A stretch of DNA of 64,000 nt from Sodalis sp. dw_96 (lineage in GTDB: Bacteria > Pseudomonadota > Gammaproteobacteria > Enterobacterales > Enterobacteriaceae). Numbering within the stretch: position 1 is the first letter of the stretch; each line of letters begins with the position of its first letter. Below, piece by piece: positions 24,471 to 33,246 of the stretch. Under the pieces are notes generated by a model, which was not told the DNA's origin, ran no database searches, and saw only the letters and a program-made list of their open reading frames with translations. The stretch covers positions 1-64,000 of the forward strand of contig NZ_JAAVUT010000012.1 in NCBI RefSeq assembly GCF_018449575.1, written 5' to 3'. Both the position numbers and the translations under genes were made by a program.

Positions 24471-24806
24471 ATGAATACCGCCATTCTCACCACCGAACTT
24501 CGTATTGCCCTCTATCGTCGTGTTGCCGCACTGGCTTATCAAAATTTTTGCTTTTCCAAAGGGGTAAGCAAACCATTGGCATTGGATACACTTGAAATTA
24601 AAATCGCTTGGCAAGTTGAAGCTGATCATATAATTGAATATGGCTTGGAACACGGCCCGGAATACGCCTGTGAGTTTTTACGTGATATGGTTGTCCCTGA
24701 TTTTCTTACCGAACCACCACAATTGACGGAGTGGGGCATCGAAGCCATGGAATTAATCGTGAATAGCAGGATTGATGATATTCCTGAAAGGAAGGTACTG
24801 CATTAA
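24471..24806 (+). CDS. hypothetical protein of 111 residues
   Basis: An open frame with good protein character: helical, acidic, with VEADHIIEYGLEHGPEYACE and a final segment LTEWGIEAMELIVNSRIDD. No signal peptide or membrane helix. I do not recognise a family. The ribosome-binding site is weak (GGAG 15 bases upstream). It lies between degraded modules and abiE, behind the competing stem-loops, so it may be part of a small defence or toxin-linked unit; this is only positional. Confidence 0.55.
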   Translation: MNTAILTTELRIALYRRVAALAYQNFCFSKGVSKPLALDTLEIKIAWQVEADHIIEYGLEHGPEYACEFLRDMVVPDFLTEPPQLTEWGIEAMELIVNSRIDDIPERKVLH

Positions 24807-25015
24807 GCCAGGGCCTTGCTGGCCGAGCAACAAGCTGATTGGATATTTCTAAGTCCATGTTTCTCTGACTGGGAAAACGTAAAAGAGCTCAACGGTACAT
24901 TTTGTATCGAGCTCTTTTCAGTTAATTTAGCTTTCAAATAATTCATTTTTAATTAGCGCCTTAACCCGTTTCCAGCTAGTAACATTGCTGATACGGCTAC
25001 CTTACTTGTTTTCAA

Positions 25016-25047
25016 TATGTCAGAAAATAATGTATACTTCTGACATA
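25016..25047 (+). promoter_or_regulatory. abiE promoter and operator
   Basis: TATGTCAGAA (25016-25025) and TTCTGACATA (25038-25047) form a perfect 10-bp inverted repeat, with the -10 box TATACT (25033-25038) inside. AbiEi antitoxins of other bacteria bind inverted repeats at their promoter, so this is a natural autoregulatory site. It ends 15 bases before the abiEi start. Confidence 0.65.
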
Positions 25048-25061
25048 TGGAGGCAACGCTT

Positions 25062-25658
25062 ATGACCACATTACCCGAATCTATCATGCTGCAGGCAAAA
25101 GGCCTCCTGGAAGGCGGGGTACTGTCGCCTAAGGAATTCCTACACCTAGGTAGCCGGGCGGCGGTTGACCAAGCATTCTCCAGGCTGGTCAAAGCAGGTA
25201 AGCTTTTACGTGTAGCGCGAGGCACCTATGCGGTTCCTATTTCCGGCCGGTTTGGGTCTCGCGCGCCTTCTCCGGAGAAAATCATCAAGGCGATGGCAGA
25301 GCAAAGTGGTGAGATAGTCGTTGCCCATGGTGCCAGTGCCGCCAACGCGCTGGGGTTGACGCAGCAGGTGCCGATCCGGGAGGTTTATCTCACTTCCGGG
25401 CGAACCCGTAAGTTGATGTTAGGCCGTTCGGAAATACTCGTGAAGCATGCCCCGCGCTGGATGTTAGCCTTGGGCTCAGGGCCGGCGGGTGCGGCGGTAC
25501 GTGCTCTGGCTTGGTTGGGACCGACCCATGTCGGCGAGTCTCTGATATCGCTGCATAGTACCCTTCCAAGCATAGAGTGGCGTGCCCTGGCAGCTTCACG
25601 GGCGGCGCTACCGTCCTGGATGGCCCAGGCAATTGGTAAGGAAGCCTCGCGTGGCTGA
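25062..25658 (+). CDS. abiEi: AbiEi-family antitoxin (type IV toxin-antitoxin)
   Basis: A 198-residue antitoxin/regulator with an N-terminal winged helix (VLSPKEFLHLGSRAAVDQAF) and a C-terminal domain (HGASAANALGLTQQ, REVYLTSGRTRKL) of the AbiEi/DUF6088 type. ATG 25062 is preferred because GGAGG at 25050-25054 is at proper distance; the ATG at 25047 lies upstream of that site. In type IV systems the antitoxin counteracts the toxin effect without binding it and represses the operon. It overlaps the toxin gene by 8 bases. Confidence 0.85.
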   Translation: MTTLPESIMLQAKGLLEGGVLSPKEFLHLGSRAAVDQAFSRLVKAGKLLRVARGTYAVPISGRFGSRAPSPEKIIKAMAEQSGEIVVAHGASAANALGLTQQVPIREVYLTSGRTRKLMLGRSEILVKHAPRWMLALGSGPAGAAVRALAWLGPTHVGESLISLHSTLPSIEWRALAASRAALPSWMAQAIGKEASRG

Positions 25659-26673
25659 TTATTTTTTTGACCTTTCTGAAGATGACAGGCGTGAAGCAAT
25701 GGAATATGTTCGCTCGCGAACAGGTCGTCCAGTCCATTTGCTCGAAAAAGATGTGTGGGTAGTATGGGCTTTAAACGCATTGTTTGAGTCACCCTTATCC
25801 TCTGATTTAACCTTCAAAGGCGGCACATCATTGTCGAAAGTCTACAAAGTTATTGATCGTTTCTCTGAAGATCTCGACCTCACATATAATATTCACAAGC
25901 TGCTCGCGGATATGGTCGATGATGGCGGTAATTTACCCGCCAGCCGTAACCAGGCCAGCAAATGGACAAAAGCTGTGCGGCATCGTCTACCTGTGTGGAT
26001 TAAGGAGAGTGTGCAGCCAGTTATCGAAGCATCGTTGGTACGAGACGGGCTGGATGCGAAGGTCGAAATTAGTGGAAAGGATAACGATAAGTTACTTCTA
26101 CATTATCCCGCTATTGCCAAAGGTACCGGCTATATTACCCCCGTTATCACGCTGGAGTTTGGTGGGCGTGCCACTGGCGAACCTCACCACGTAATGCCAG
26201 TAGTCTGTGACATGGAAGGGCATTTATCGGGAGTGTCATTTCCAGCGGCTTCACCATTGGTCATGAGCATAGCGCGCACATTCTGGGAAAAAGCCACTGC
26301 GGCACATGTCTATTGTGCACAAGGCCGCATTCACGGAGAGCGATATGCGCGGCATTGGCACGATCTTGCCGCAATCGCGCGCAGCCAACATTTTACCGAT
26401 GCCGTTACCGATCGCAATGTCGCGAAATCTGTCGCTCAGCACAAATCTTTTTTCTTCATAGAGAAGGATGCTGGTGGTGCAGTTATCGATTACGCCGGTG
26501 CGACGCAGGGGTATCTCAACATTGTCCCTGATGGCAAAGCTCGCGATGCCCTTGCGGAAGATTACGCAGCGATGTTGGATGATGATGTGATGGTTGGCGA
26601 CGCAATGCCTTTCGACCAACTGATGAAAATGTGCAGTGACGTTGAAGCCAGGGTCAATGAAGCAGCTAAATAG
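25651..26673 (+). CDS. abiEii: AbiEii-family nucleotidyltransferase toxin
   Basis: A 340-residue nucleotidyl transferase-like toxin. The polymerase-beta type motif FKGGTSLSKVYKVIDRFSED, with DLDLTY following, gives the GGTS turn and the metal-binding Asp pair. Further conserved parts are LEFGGRATGEPH and RHWHDLAAI. Such toxins modify tRNA or bind GTP and arrest growth, protecting populations from phage. GTG 25651 overlaps the antitoxin stop. All key residues are present, so the module looks functional. Confidence 0.88.
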   Translation: MADYFFDLSEDDRREAMEYVRSRTGRPVHLLEKDVWVVWALNALFESPLSSDLTFKGGTSLSKVYKVIDRFSEDLDLTYNIHKLLADMVDDGGNLPASRNQASKWTKAVRHRLPVWIKESVQPVIEASLVRDGLDAKVEISGKDNDKLLLHYPAIAKGTGYITPVITLEFGGRATGEPHHVMPVVCDMEGHLSGVSFPAASPLVMSIARTFWEKATAAHVYCAQGRIHGERYARHWHDLAAIARSQHFTDAVTDRNVAKSVAQHKSFFFIEKDAGGAVIDYAGATQGYLNIVPDGKARDALAEDYAAMLDDDVMVGDAMPFDQLMKMCSDVEARVNEAAK

Positions 26674-26856
26674 GCATCATTCTTAAAAAAACTATCCGGT
26701 TGGCGTTGTTATTTAACGGGGTGCGAGTGGGCTATAAAGAATTTGACGAAATGTATCTGAATGTTGAGTAAAGGGATATGCGCTTTGATTTTTTAGAAAC
26801 TTATTAATCAGACTTTTCACTAAGTACACGCTTAATTACACAGAAAGCTGAAGTGC

Positions 26857-27249
26857 TCAACGAGATGAAGCACTAATATCCGCTAATGCGCGTAAATGCT
26901 GTGCTAACTGAGAAACGGTTTGCTCGCCGGTAGCAGCCTCTACCGTCAAATTTTCCAGCATAACGTCGTTATCGCGGATCGTTATGCCATTGCGATAAAG
27001 AAACGTCATCGTAACGAAAAAGGCTGTTCACTTGTTGCCGTCATTGAAAATATGACCGCGAGCGATTGCCACCCAGTATGTGGCGGCCAGCTCAAAAATG
27101 TCCGTTATCCCTTCATAGTGGCAGCGGTTCTGTACCCGGTAGATAATGGCGTCCGCCCGACCAGGGTCAGGCATCCCAATAATGCCCGGCAAGTTTTGCA
27201 ATATTCGATCGTGGAAAGCGACAACGTCCTGTGCGCTCACCCAATTCAT
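26857..27249 (-). pseudogene. doc: doc toxin gene with nonsense codon in the Fic motif
   Basis: The first 73 codons read as a normal Doc protein up to GHIFNDGNK, then TGA (27028-27030) replaces the Arg codon of the HxFx(D/N)xNKR motif. The same frame continues without shift through TAFFVTMTFLYRNGITIRDN and LTVEAATGEQTVSQLAQHL to a natural stop at 26857, giving a full Doc length of about 130 codons. Doc phosphorylates elongation factor Tu. A truncated product would lack the catalytic Arg and the C-terminal half, so the toxin is dead. Its start overlaps the phd stop by ATGA. Confidence 0.85.
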
Positions 27250-27467
27250 CGGTTAGTCAGCGCCTCTAGGGTACGGCCATGGCGTTGCATGATGTGATCA
27301 AACTCCGCATCCAGTTTGGCATTCTGGTAAGCTTCGAATTCCGCTTTGCTGATCACCACGGCGGCACTGCCGTCCCGACGAGTGATTTCAACCGGCTCGC
27401 CATGGGTTGCAGCATCCAGCACATCTGAAATATTGGCCCTGGCTTGGGTTGAGGTATACGTAAGCAT
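27246..27467 (-). CDS. phd: Phd/YefM-family antitoxin
   Basis: A 73-residue antitoxin starting MLTYTSTQARANISDVLDAA, the typical Phd N-terminal DNA-binding fold, followed by GEPVEITRRDGSAAVVISKAE and a helical Doc-binding tail. It has an AGGAGA ribosome-binding site. It is intact while its partner Doc is broken, so it now acts at most as a DNA-binding repressor or as an antidote to related toxins. Confidence 0.9.
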   Translation of the reverse strand: MLTYTSTQARANISDVLDAATHGEPVEITRRDGSAAVVISKAEFEAYQNAKLDAEFDHIMQRHGRTLEALTNR

Positions 27468-27483
27468 GCTGTTTCTCCTGAGA

Positions 27484-27502
27484 TGTACATATCAAATGTA
27501 CA
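27484..27502. promoter_or_regulatory. phd operator palindrome
   Basis: TGTACATATCAAATGTACA has 7-bp perfect arms around ATCAA and lies 17 bases upstream of phd. Phd proteins bind such palindromes to repress their own operon. Confidence 0.65.
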
Positions 27503-27690
27503 CATCGTATGTCCTCTTTTCAATCATCGGCATGAAAATCATCGCTGAGTTATCCACTATGCCGAGATTATCATGCTGCCATTTCGTTTAAAGGAAGCCA
27601 GACTGAAAGCGAAGTTGTCGCAGTAACGGATTGGCTTTTGCCGGTGTGATTACAGAGTGGCTTTATCGTTACATATCAACACTGAACTGC

Positions 27691-27936
27691 TTAACGCGAT
27701 GACTCTGTATTGCCCAGCAATATTCGTAAATACTGTGCTAGCTGAGAAATGATTTTATCGCCGGAAGCGGCTTCTAACGACAAATTTTCCTGCTTATCGT
27801 ATTTATCTGAGCGATATGCCGTTACGATTGAAAAACGCCCTCGTAACCAAGAAGGCTGTCCGTTTGTTGCTGTTATTAAATATATGACCACGGGCAAAGG
27901 CCAACCAGACGTGGCGGCTTATATTCATTGGGAACA
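27691..27936 (-). pseudogene. second doc remnant, frameshifted
   Basis: On the minus strand MNISRHVWLAFARGHIFNNS leads into NKRTAFLVTRAFFNRNGISLR and a stop. A shifted frame then carries LSLEAASGDKIISQLAQYLR to a stop at 27691. Both parts align with the C-terminal half of the doc gene at 26857-27249. The N-terminal half and an antitoxin are missing, so this is a decayed 3' copy. Confidence 0.75.
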
Positions 27937-28183
27937 GACAAAAATGGTATCCTGCTGAGCCCGTATTGAGTCCGGGTGAGGCCCATGAAAGCCAGTATGT
28001 TTGCGGCTATTGAACGACATTGATATTCAGCGTAAAAGTGACTTTATGCAGTGGCCTGCAAGATTATTCTAGCTGACAAAACTTATTTAAACAAAGTATC
28101 GTGTAATCAGATCAAAAAAAACAATAAAAGTTGTTATTCCTCACAAATCAGGCAAAAAATGCAAAACGAGAGGGACTGATAAG
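27937..28183. other. spacer without identified features
   Basis: I see no gene or clear signal here apart from the probable promoter area of the acetyltransferase gene. Confidence 0.3.
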
Positions 28184-28654
28184 ATGTTTTACATCGCCGA
28201 AAGAAAGGATGTTGCCACCATCGCAGAAATTGTTCGGAAGACAATAACCACTACATATCCGAAATATTATCCAGGTGGCGTTGTTGAATTTTTTTTGAAG
28301 TATCATTCTACAGACAATATCAGAGGTGCCGTTGATGCTGGAGGGGTATATATTCTTAGCACTCAAGGAAAGGCAGTCGCCACAGGAAGCATTAAAGCTA
28401 ATGAAATATGCAGGCTGTTTGTATTGCCATTATTTCAGGGCAAAGGACTGGGCAGTTTCATGATGGACAAGCTTGAGACATTGGTGTTCGGTTACAGTGA
28501 AGAAATCAGACTGGATGCATCTTTACCTGCCTGTGGCATGTATCTCAAGAGGGGCTATAAGCCCGTTTCTTTTGAGTCGGTCCTGACCACATATGACCAT
28601 CGGCTATGTTATTTTATTATGAAAAAGCAAAAAGATAATTGCCCTAGCGTCTAA
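28184..28654 (+). CDS. GNAT family N-acetyltransferase
   Basis: A 156-residue acetyltransferase. The acetyl-CoA loop is LFVLPLFQGKGLGSFMMDKL (about 88-107, with QGKGLG as the pyrophosphate loop), and the C-terminal strand MYLKRGYKPVSFES matches the GNAT tail. The start is preceded by GAGAGGGACTGATAAG. The substrate (small molecule, peptide or aminoacyl-tRNA) is unknown. It lies between doc remnants but has no DUF1778/RHH antitoxin gene next to it, so it is unlikely to be a TacT-type toxin. Confidence 0.82.
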   Translation: MFYIAERKDVATIAEIVRKTITTTYPKYYPGGVVEFFLKYHSTDNIRGAVDAGGVYILSTQGKAVATGSIKANEICRLFVLPLFQGKGLGSFMMDKLETLVFGYSEEIRLDASLPACGMYLKRGYKPVSFESVLTTYDHRLCYFIMKKQKDNCPSV

Positions 28655-28766
28655 TGAAACCTGAAGCTGGCTTTATTGAGGGACGTAGCCCAGATCAGAC
28701 ATCCCTATAACATCCGGCAAGCATTTATGTACACAAACGGGAAGCTAAAATGCTTCACTAAATGAA

Positions 28767-29050
28767 TCAGATTTGTCTACGTATGTCCATAAATACTGTG
28801 CCAAACGGTAAAAAATTCTTTTCGCTGGTAACTGGAATCACCGTAAAACTTTCCAGTATATGGCCGCTACCACCGATTGGCACACTATTATTATAGAAAA
28901 CAGCCACAATAACGAATAAAGCCGTAAGCGCGTTGCCCTCGTTGGAAATATTGATCAGAACGACAACCACTTAGCATGGCACGACCAGGAAAATATACCC
29001 TCATGCAACTATTCCTAATGCGTATGGATTTAATGGTAAGCGTCGCGTTG
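28767..29050 (-). pseudogene. third, strongly decayed doc remnant
   Basis: The minus strand at 28767-28970 reads INISNEGNALTALFVIVAVF followed by YNNSVPIGGSGHILESFTV, which follows the Doc pattern HIFNDGNKRTAFFVTMTFLYRNGI through LENLTVEA. Upstream to about 29050, IRIRNSC corresponds to the Doc segment IYRVQNRC in a shifted frame. The catalytic His and Arg are lost and several frame breaks exist. It is the most decayed of the three copies. Confidence 0.6.
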
Positions 29051-29572
29051 CTTGGATAAAATAGCTGCATATACTGGTCGGGCAGCTTATAAATAGAGTG
29101 TTTTCCGATAACGTTATGCTTCGATGTTGATTGTATAATCGCTTTCAGCATTCCGGTAAAAGAGTTTTGACACTATAGGGAACCATTAAGGAATCATTGA
29201 GACCCAACATGCCATTATACTCCTTCACTATTATTCCTTTGCTGTGAACCTAGGACAGAGAGTGGGCAACGAAATGCCGGTCGGATCTTTCAGGTCCGAT
29301 CACCCACGATTGGGGAATGGGATACCGAAGCGCGCCGACGGTAGAGTTGGTGTGATCGCTGAACTATGTGACCGGGGTGGAGAAGGTGATGCAGGATATT
29401 GCTACTCATGCGTCGCATAACACCTACCAGCTGCAGGGGCTAGTGTTAGTTAAGAATGGATCCCGCCCGGGCTTTTTTCGACCAAAGGTTATTGCTAACG
29501 GGCCGGCCTTAGCTTAATCTTAACTTTAAGGTAAAAGCTGTGGCGTTGTTGCTTGTAAAGGGGGATTGATTC
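29051..29572. other. gene-free stretch with a short coding-like island
   Basis: No full gene. At about 29360-29455 the plus strand reads LNYVTGVEKVMQDIATHASH then NTYQLQGLVLVKNGS, protein-like but without start and of unknown family. CCCGCCCGGGCTTTTTT at about 29462-29479 may be a weak terminator for it. The rest shows nothing clear. Confidence 0.3.
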
Positions 29573-29761
29573 ATGAAAAGTTTGCAGCGTGGATTATTTA
29601 CGAGGCCTTCATCGAAGCAGTCAATTGGCTACATGCGCGTTGTCGGCCAAGGTGGTGCATACATTCCTTCTGAAGAGATAGCACAATTACCAGAAGTTAA
29701 AGATATGCAACGTATGGCTGCTGAAATAGTCAAAAAGGATTTAGCAACTTTAAGGAAGTGA
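29573..29761 (+). CDS. small hypothetical protein of 62 residues
   Basis: An ATG with AAGGGGGAT upstream opens 62 codons (MKSLQRGLFTRPSSKQSIGY at the start, then PSEEIAQLPEVKDMQRM and a Lys-rich end). Soluble and basic, of no recognised family. Its stop is three bases before the start of the broken membrane-protein gene, so the two form an operon. Confidence 0.5.
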   Translation: MKSLQRGLFTRPSSKQSIGYMRVVGQGGAYIPSEEIAQLPEVKDMQRMAAEIVKKDLATLRK

Positions 29762-29764
29762 TAA

Positions 29765-30672
29765 TTGCTAGCATTGCTACTTATTCCCATTTTAGTGAAT
29801 GGCTATATTATTATAATGGGTGATCCATACCATTATTTTAGATTACATAGATATGATGGACAACTTCTTTATCTTAAGGTTGCTGCAAATGGCACCTATT
29901 GTCTGACTTCTCGGTCCTTGTCGCATTTTTTGTAAAATGTACATTTCCCAATATTCATATGGTTTATTTATTGACGGATAATTTCAAAATCACTAAAAAT
30001 TTTAATTCAGATAGGATCTATGCTTGGTTGATCATTTTATCATTATCAAGTATTTTATCTGCAATTCTATGGGTGAGCTTCGTATGGTTTGTTAATGTTA
30101 CATGTGGTATATTTTATAAAAGGAATATTTATGGTAAGTTAAGTTAAGTTAAGTTAAGTTAAGCAGCAAATGCTAGAGTATTGCGACAAACCATAATTTC
30201 AGGCTCTTTGGATTCAATGTTACTTGATGCAATGGAATCTAGCCCAAAGAAGCCAGTATTAATAAATTTATCATCACGAAAGGTTTATGTGGGTATCATA
30301 AACGGACTTGAGGAACCAACCGAAAATGAAGGTCCTAATAATTATATTTCATTTTTTCCTTTAATGTCTGGATTTAGAGATAAAGATACCCTTCTTATTA
30401 ATTTCACAAATTTTTATCCTGGTGAAATAACTGTAAAATCGTTGCCTACTGTTAAAACACGAAAAAAAGAAACCGTTCAGGATTTGAATATCATTGTAGG
30501 TGTAAATGAAATATCTCATCTTTCTTGGTTCGATTTTAAAATGTATAATGCAATCAATGACTCAGCTGCTAAGGCTGACAAAAAAGAAACTATAAGATTC
30601 GCATATCTAAAAAGTTTTACTAAAACAAACTACCGTACCGATAAGAAAAGCACGTCTAACCGCTCTTCATAG
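29765..30672 (+). pseudogene. broken membrane-protein gene in three pieces
   Basis: Piece 1, TTG 29765 to 29935, codes for LLALLLIPILVNGYIIIMGD and YFRLHRYDGQLLYLKVAANG. Piece 2, in another frame up to 30147, adds DRIYAWLIILSLSSILSAIL and further hydrophobic helices. Piece 3, 30163-30672, carries the soluble part (KPVLINLSSRKVYVGIINGL, FFPLMSGFRDKDTLLINFTN). This order, a membrane anchor then a beta-rich cytoplasmic domain, resembles a conserved enterobacterial hypothetical protein I recall, about 230-300 residues. A one-base frameshift near the T-run at 29926-29931 and a pentanucleotide repeat with stops in every frame break it. Confidence 0.6.
30135..30163 (+). repeat. TTAAG pentanucleotide repeat, 5.8 units
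   Basis: TAAG followed by five TTAAG units lies between pieces 2 and 3 of the broken membrane-protein gene. A 5-bp unit shifts the reading frame with each gain or loss, but TAA recurs every 15 bases in all frames, so three or more units always stop translation. Confidence 0.9.
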
Positions 30673-30742
30673 CGATAGCGCCGATCGCTTGGGGATGGAT
30701 TTTGGTGGATTGAGGTGAAACGTAGTAGAAGCGGATGGCGAC

Positions 30743-30764
30743 AAAAAAGCCCTGAAAACAGGGC
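30743..30764 (-). terminator. yicC terminator
   Basis: On the minus strand GCCCTGTTTTCAGGGC is followed by TTTTTT: a 6-bp stem with a four-base loop, 31 bases after the yicC stop. It marks the left border of the conserved backbone. Confidence 0.85.
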
Positions 30765-30794
30765 ATTGTGTTAATCAGTGGATATGTGCGGTAA

Positions 30795-31658
30795 TCACTC
30801 GATATTCTGTATCTGCTCCCGCATCTGCTCAATCAGTACCTTTAACTCAATGGCCGACGTTGTCACGCTGGCATTGATGGACTTCGATCCCAGCGTGTTC
30901 GATTCCCGATTAAATTCCTGCATCATAAAATCCAGGCGGCGGCCGACGGCTTCTTTTTTAGTGAGGATGTTGTAGGTTTCTTTGACGTGGGCTTCCAGGC
31001 GATCCAGCTCCTCGGAGACATCGATGCGCTGGGCGAGAAGCACCAGTTCCTGCTCGAGGCGATTGTTCTCCAGCTGAACCTTGGCGTCTTCCATTTTGGC
31101 CAGCAGGCGTTCCCGCTGCCACACCAGGATATCGGGCATTTGCTGACGCACCTTGGCGACTTCGGCGCTGACATTCGCCAAGCGCTGCTCAATCATCAGC
31201 TTCATTGCGGCGCCTTCGGTTTCACGCACCAGGATAAAATCATCCAGGGTCTGATCCAGGGCCGCCAGCAGTTCGGCGCTTATGGCGTCTAAATCCTGTT
31301 CTTCCGCCGCCATAACGCCGGGCCAACGCAAAATTTCCATCGGGTCTATTTCACCCTCGTCGCTTTGCATCTTGACCCACTGGGCGGCTTCCACCAGCTG
31401 CTTCGCCAGGGCTTCGTTCAGGATTAACGCGCTTTGCATGTGAGGATTAGCCTCAAAACGCAAATTGCATTCAATTTTACCGCGGGTTAGGCGATTGCGG
31501 GTGCGTTCACGAATGGCCGGTTCCAGCCCGCGAAATTGTTCCGGTAACCGGATATAGGTTTCCAGATAGCGTTGATTGACAGAGCGTAACTCCCAGGTGG
31601 CATTGCCCCAGCTGCCCTTGATCTCACGTCGGGCGAAAGCGGTCATACTGCGGATCAT
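30795..31658 (-). CDS. yicC: YicC family endoribonuclease
   Basis: A 287-residue protein, the length of E. coli YicC, beginning MIRSMTAFARREIKGSWGNA. YicC/YloC proteins are endoribonucleases linked to RNA decay and stress. The N-terminal YicC-like domain (to about 155) and the C-terminal DUF1732 domain with SNTLGSKSINASVTTSAIELK are present, joined by a long coiled-coil-prone middle. ATG at 31658 is chosen for its fit to the family; ATG 31664 is two codons upstream. It is divergent from rph, as in E. coli. Confidence 0.93.
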   Translation of the reverse strand: MIRSMTAFARREIKGSWGNATWELRSVNQRYLETYIRLPEQFRGLEPAIRERTRNRLTRGKIECNLRFEANPHMQSALILNEALAKQLVEAAQWVKMQSDEGEIDPMEILRWPGVMAAEEQDLDAISAELLAALDQTLDDFILVRETEGAAMKLMIEQRLANVSAEVAKVRQQMPDILVWQRERLLAKMEDAKVQLENNRLEQELVLLAQRIDVSEELDRLEAHVKETYNILTKKEAVGRRLDFMMQEFNRESNTLGSKSINASVTTSAIELKVLIEQMREQIQNIE

Positions 31659-31785
31659 AAACATACCCGTCCATTAAAAAAGATGGGGGGATTATAGCGT
31701 CGCATGGGCGAGCATGATAGGCATAAGGCGCCGAAGACCGTATAATGCGCAGCCAATACATGATTTACCAGCCCGGAGAGACCCA

Positions 31786-32502
31786 ATGCGTCCAGCAGGC
31801 AGAGAAATACAGCAAGTGCGCCCCGTCACCATTACCCGCCATTTCACCAAACATGCCGAAGGTTCGGTGCTGATTGAATTCGGCGATACCCGGGTGCTTT
31901 GCACTGCCACGGTGGAAGAAGGCGTGCCGCGTTTTCTTAAAGGGCAGGGACAAGGCTGGGTCACCGCCGAATACGGCATGTTGCCCCGGGCAACCCACAC
32001 CCGCAACGCTCGGGAAGCCTCTCGCGGCAAGCAGGGTGGCCGGACCATGGAAATCCAGCGTCTGATAGCCCGCTCCCTGCGCGCCGCGGTGGATTTAACC
32101 AAACTCGGCGAATATACCATTACCCTTGACTGCGATGTACTGCAGGCCGACGGTGGTACCCGTACCGCGTCCATTACCGGCGCCTGCGTGGCGCTGGTGG
32201 ATGCCCTTAACGGCATGGTGAGAGAAGGACAGCTGAAGGCCAGCCCCTTCAAGGGTTTTGTGGCGGCCATATCGGTGGGTATTGTGGCGGGCCGTGCGGT
32301 GTGCGATTTGGAATACGTGGAAGATTCCACGGCGGAAACCGACATGAATGTGGTGATGCTGGAAGACGGCCGGATGATAGAAGTACAGGGTACCGCCGAA
32401 GGAGAGCCGTTCAGTCAGCAGGAGCTGCTTGGCTTGCTTGAACTGGCTCGCGGGGGTATCGAAACCCTGATTCAGGCACAGAAAGCGGCGCTGTCGGTAT
32501 AA
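31786..32502 (+). CDS. rph: ribonuclease PH
   Basis: A 238-residue phosphorolytic 3'-5' exoribonuclease that trims tRNA 3' ends. It begins [20 protein letters not shown], with the core [15 protein letters not shown] and [18 protein letters not shown]. The length equals that of the intact enterobacterial enzyme and the C-terminus is complete, without the frameshift known from E. coli K-12. GGAGAG lies upstream of the ATG. pyrE follows after 47 bases. Confidence 0.96.
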   Translation: MRPAGREIQQVRPVTITRHFTKHAEGSVLIEFGDTRVLCTATVEEGVPRFLKGQGQGWVTAEYGMLPRATHTRNAREASRGKQGGRTMEIQRLIARSLRAAVDLTKLGEYTITLDCDVLQADGGTRTASITGACVALVDALNGMVREGQLKASPFKGFVAAISVGIVAGRAVCDLEYVEDSTAETDMNVVMLEDGRMIEVQGTAEGEPFSQQELLGLLELARGGIETLIQAQKAALSV

Positions 32503-32549
32503 CGAAGTGGGGCGGCGCGAAGCCGTCCTATGGGCAGGAAGGAGTGCAT

Positions 32550-33191
32550 ATGAAAGACTACCAGCGTGAGTTTATAGAGTTCGCGTTAAATAAACAGGTG
32601 CTTAAATTTGGCGAATTTACGCTGAAGTCAGGGCGCAAAAGTCCCTATTTTTTCAACGCCGGTCTTTTTAACACCGGCCGCGATCTGGCGCTGCTGGGCC
32701 GTTTTTACGCCGCCGCGCTGGTGGATTCCGGGATTGATTTCGATCTGGTGTTCGGGCCGGCTTATAAGGGCATTCCCATCGCCACCACCACGGTGGTGGC
32801 CCTGGCGGAGCACTATGAGCGCGATGTGCCCTACTGTTTTAATCGCAAGGAAGCCAAGGATCACGGTGAGGGGGGCAGCCTGGTGGGCAGCCCTTTGCAG
32901 GGTAATATCATGCTGGTTGATGATGTGATTACCGCCGGCACCGCCATCCGCGAATCCATGGAAATCATCGCCGCTAATAAGGCCACCCTTGCCGGGGTAT
33001 TGATTTCTCTCGATCGGCGGGAAAAGGGCCGTGGGGACATTTCGGCCATTCAGGAAGTGGAGCGGGATTATCACTGCCGGGTGCTGGCTATCATTACCCT
33101 GGACGATCTTATCGATTATCTGGAAGAAAAAAACGAGATGGCCGATCATTTGGCGGCGGTGCGCGCCTATCAGCATCAGTACGGCGTGTAA
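32550..33191 (+). CDS. pyrE: orotate phosphoribosyltransferase
   Basis: A 213-residue enzyme of pyrimidine synthesis, making OMP from orotate and PRPP. The PRPP motif [14 protein letters not shown] (about 118-131) and [12 protein letters not shown] are conserved. ATG 32550 with GGAAGGAG upstream is used. In E. coli a U-rich attenuator in the rph-pyrE gap controls pyrE. Here the gap has a GGCGGC/GCCGTCC hairpin (about 32513-32529) but no T-run after it, so that control seems absent or changed. Confidence 0.96.
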   Translation: MKDYQREFIEFALNKQVLKFGEFTLKSGRKSPYFFNAGLFNTGRDLALLGRFYAAALVDSGIDFDLVFGPAYKGIPIATTTVVALAEHYERDVPYCFNRKEAKDHGEGGSLVGSPLQGNIMLVDDVITAGTAIRESMEIIAANKATLAGVLISLDRREKGRGDISAIQEVERDYHCRVLAIITLDDLIDYLEEKNEMADHLAAVRAYQHQYGV

Positions 33192-33246
33192 GGTGTGCGT
33201 TAATAGCATCAATGCGGTGTAAAGATGTTGCCGCTCCGGGCGGCAT

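Noticed and set aside
28184-28654. TacT-type acetyltransferase toxin
   Set aside because: No adjacent ribbon-helix-helix antitoxin gene was found, so the GNAT protein is left as an ordinary acetyltransferase.
28891-29151. 86-codon minus-strand frame
   Set aside because: It overlaps the third doc remnant in another frame; only a short part corresponds to Doc and the rest is not protein-like.
30135-30163. classical translational phase-variation switch
   Set aside because: TTAAG units contain a TAA in every frame within 15 bases, so no unit number above two can restore reading through the repeat.
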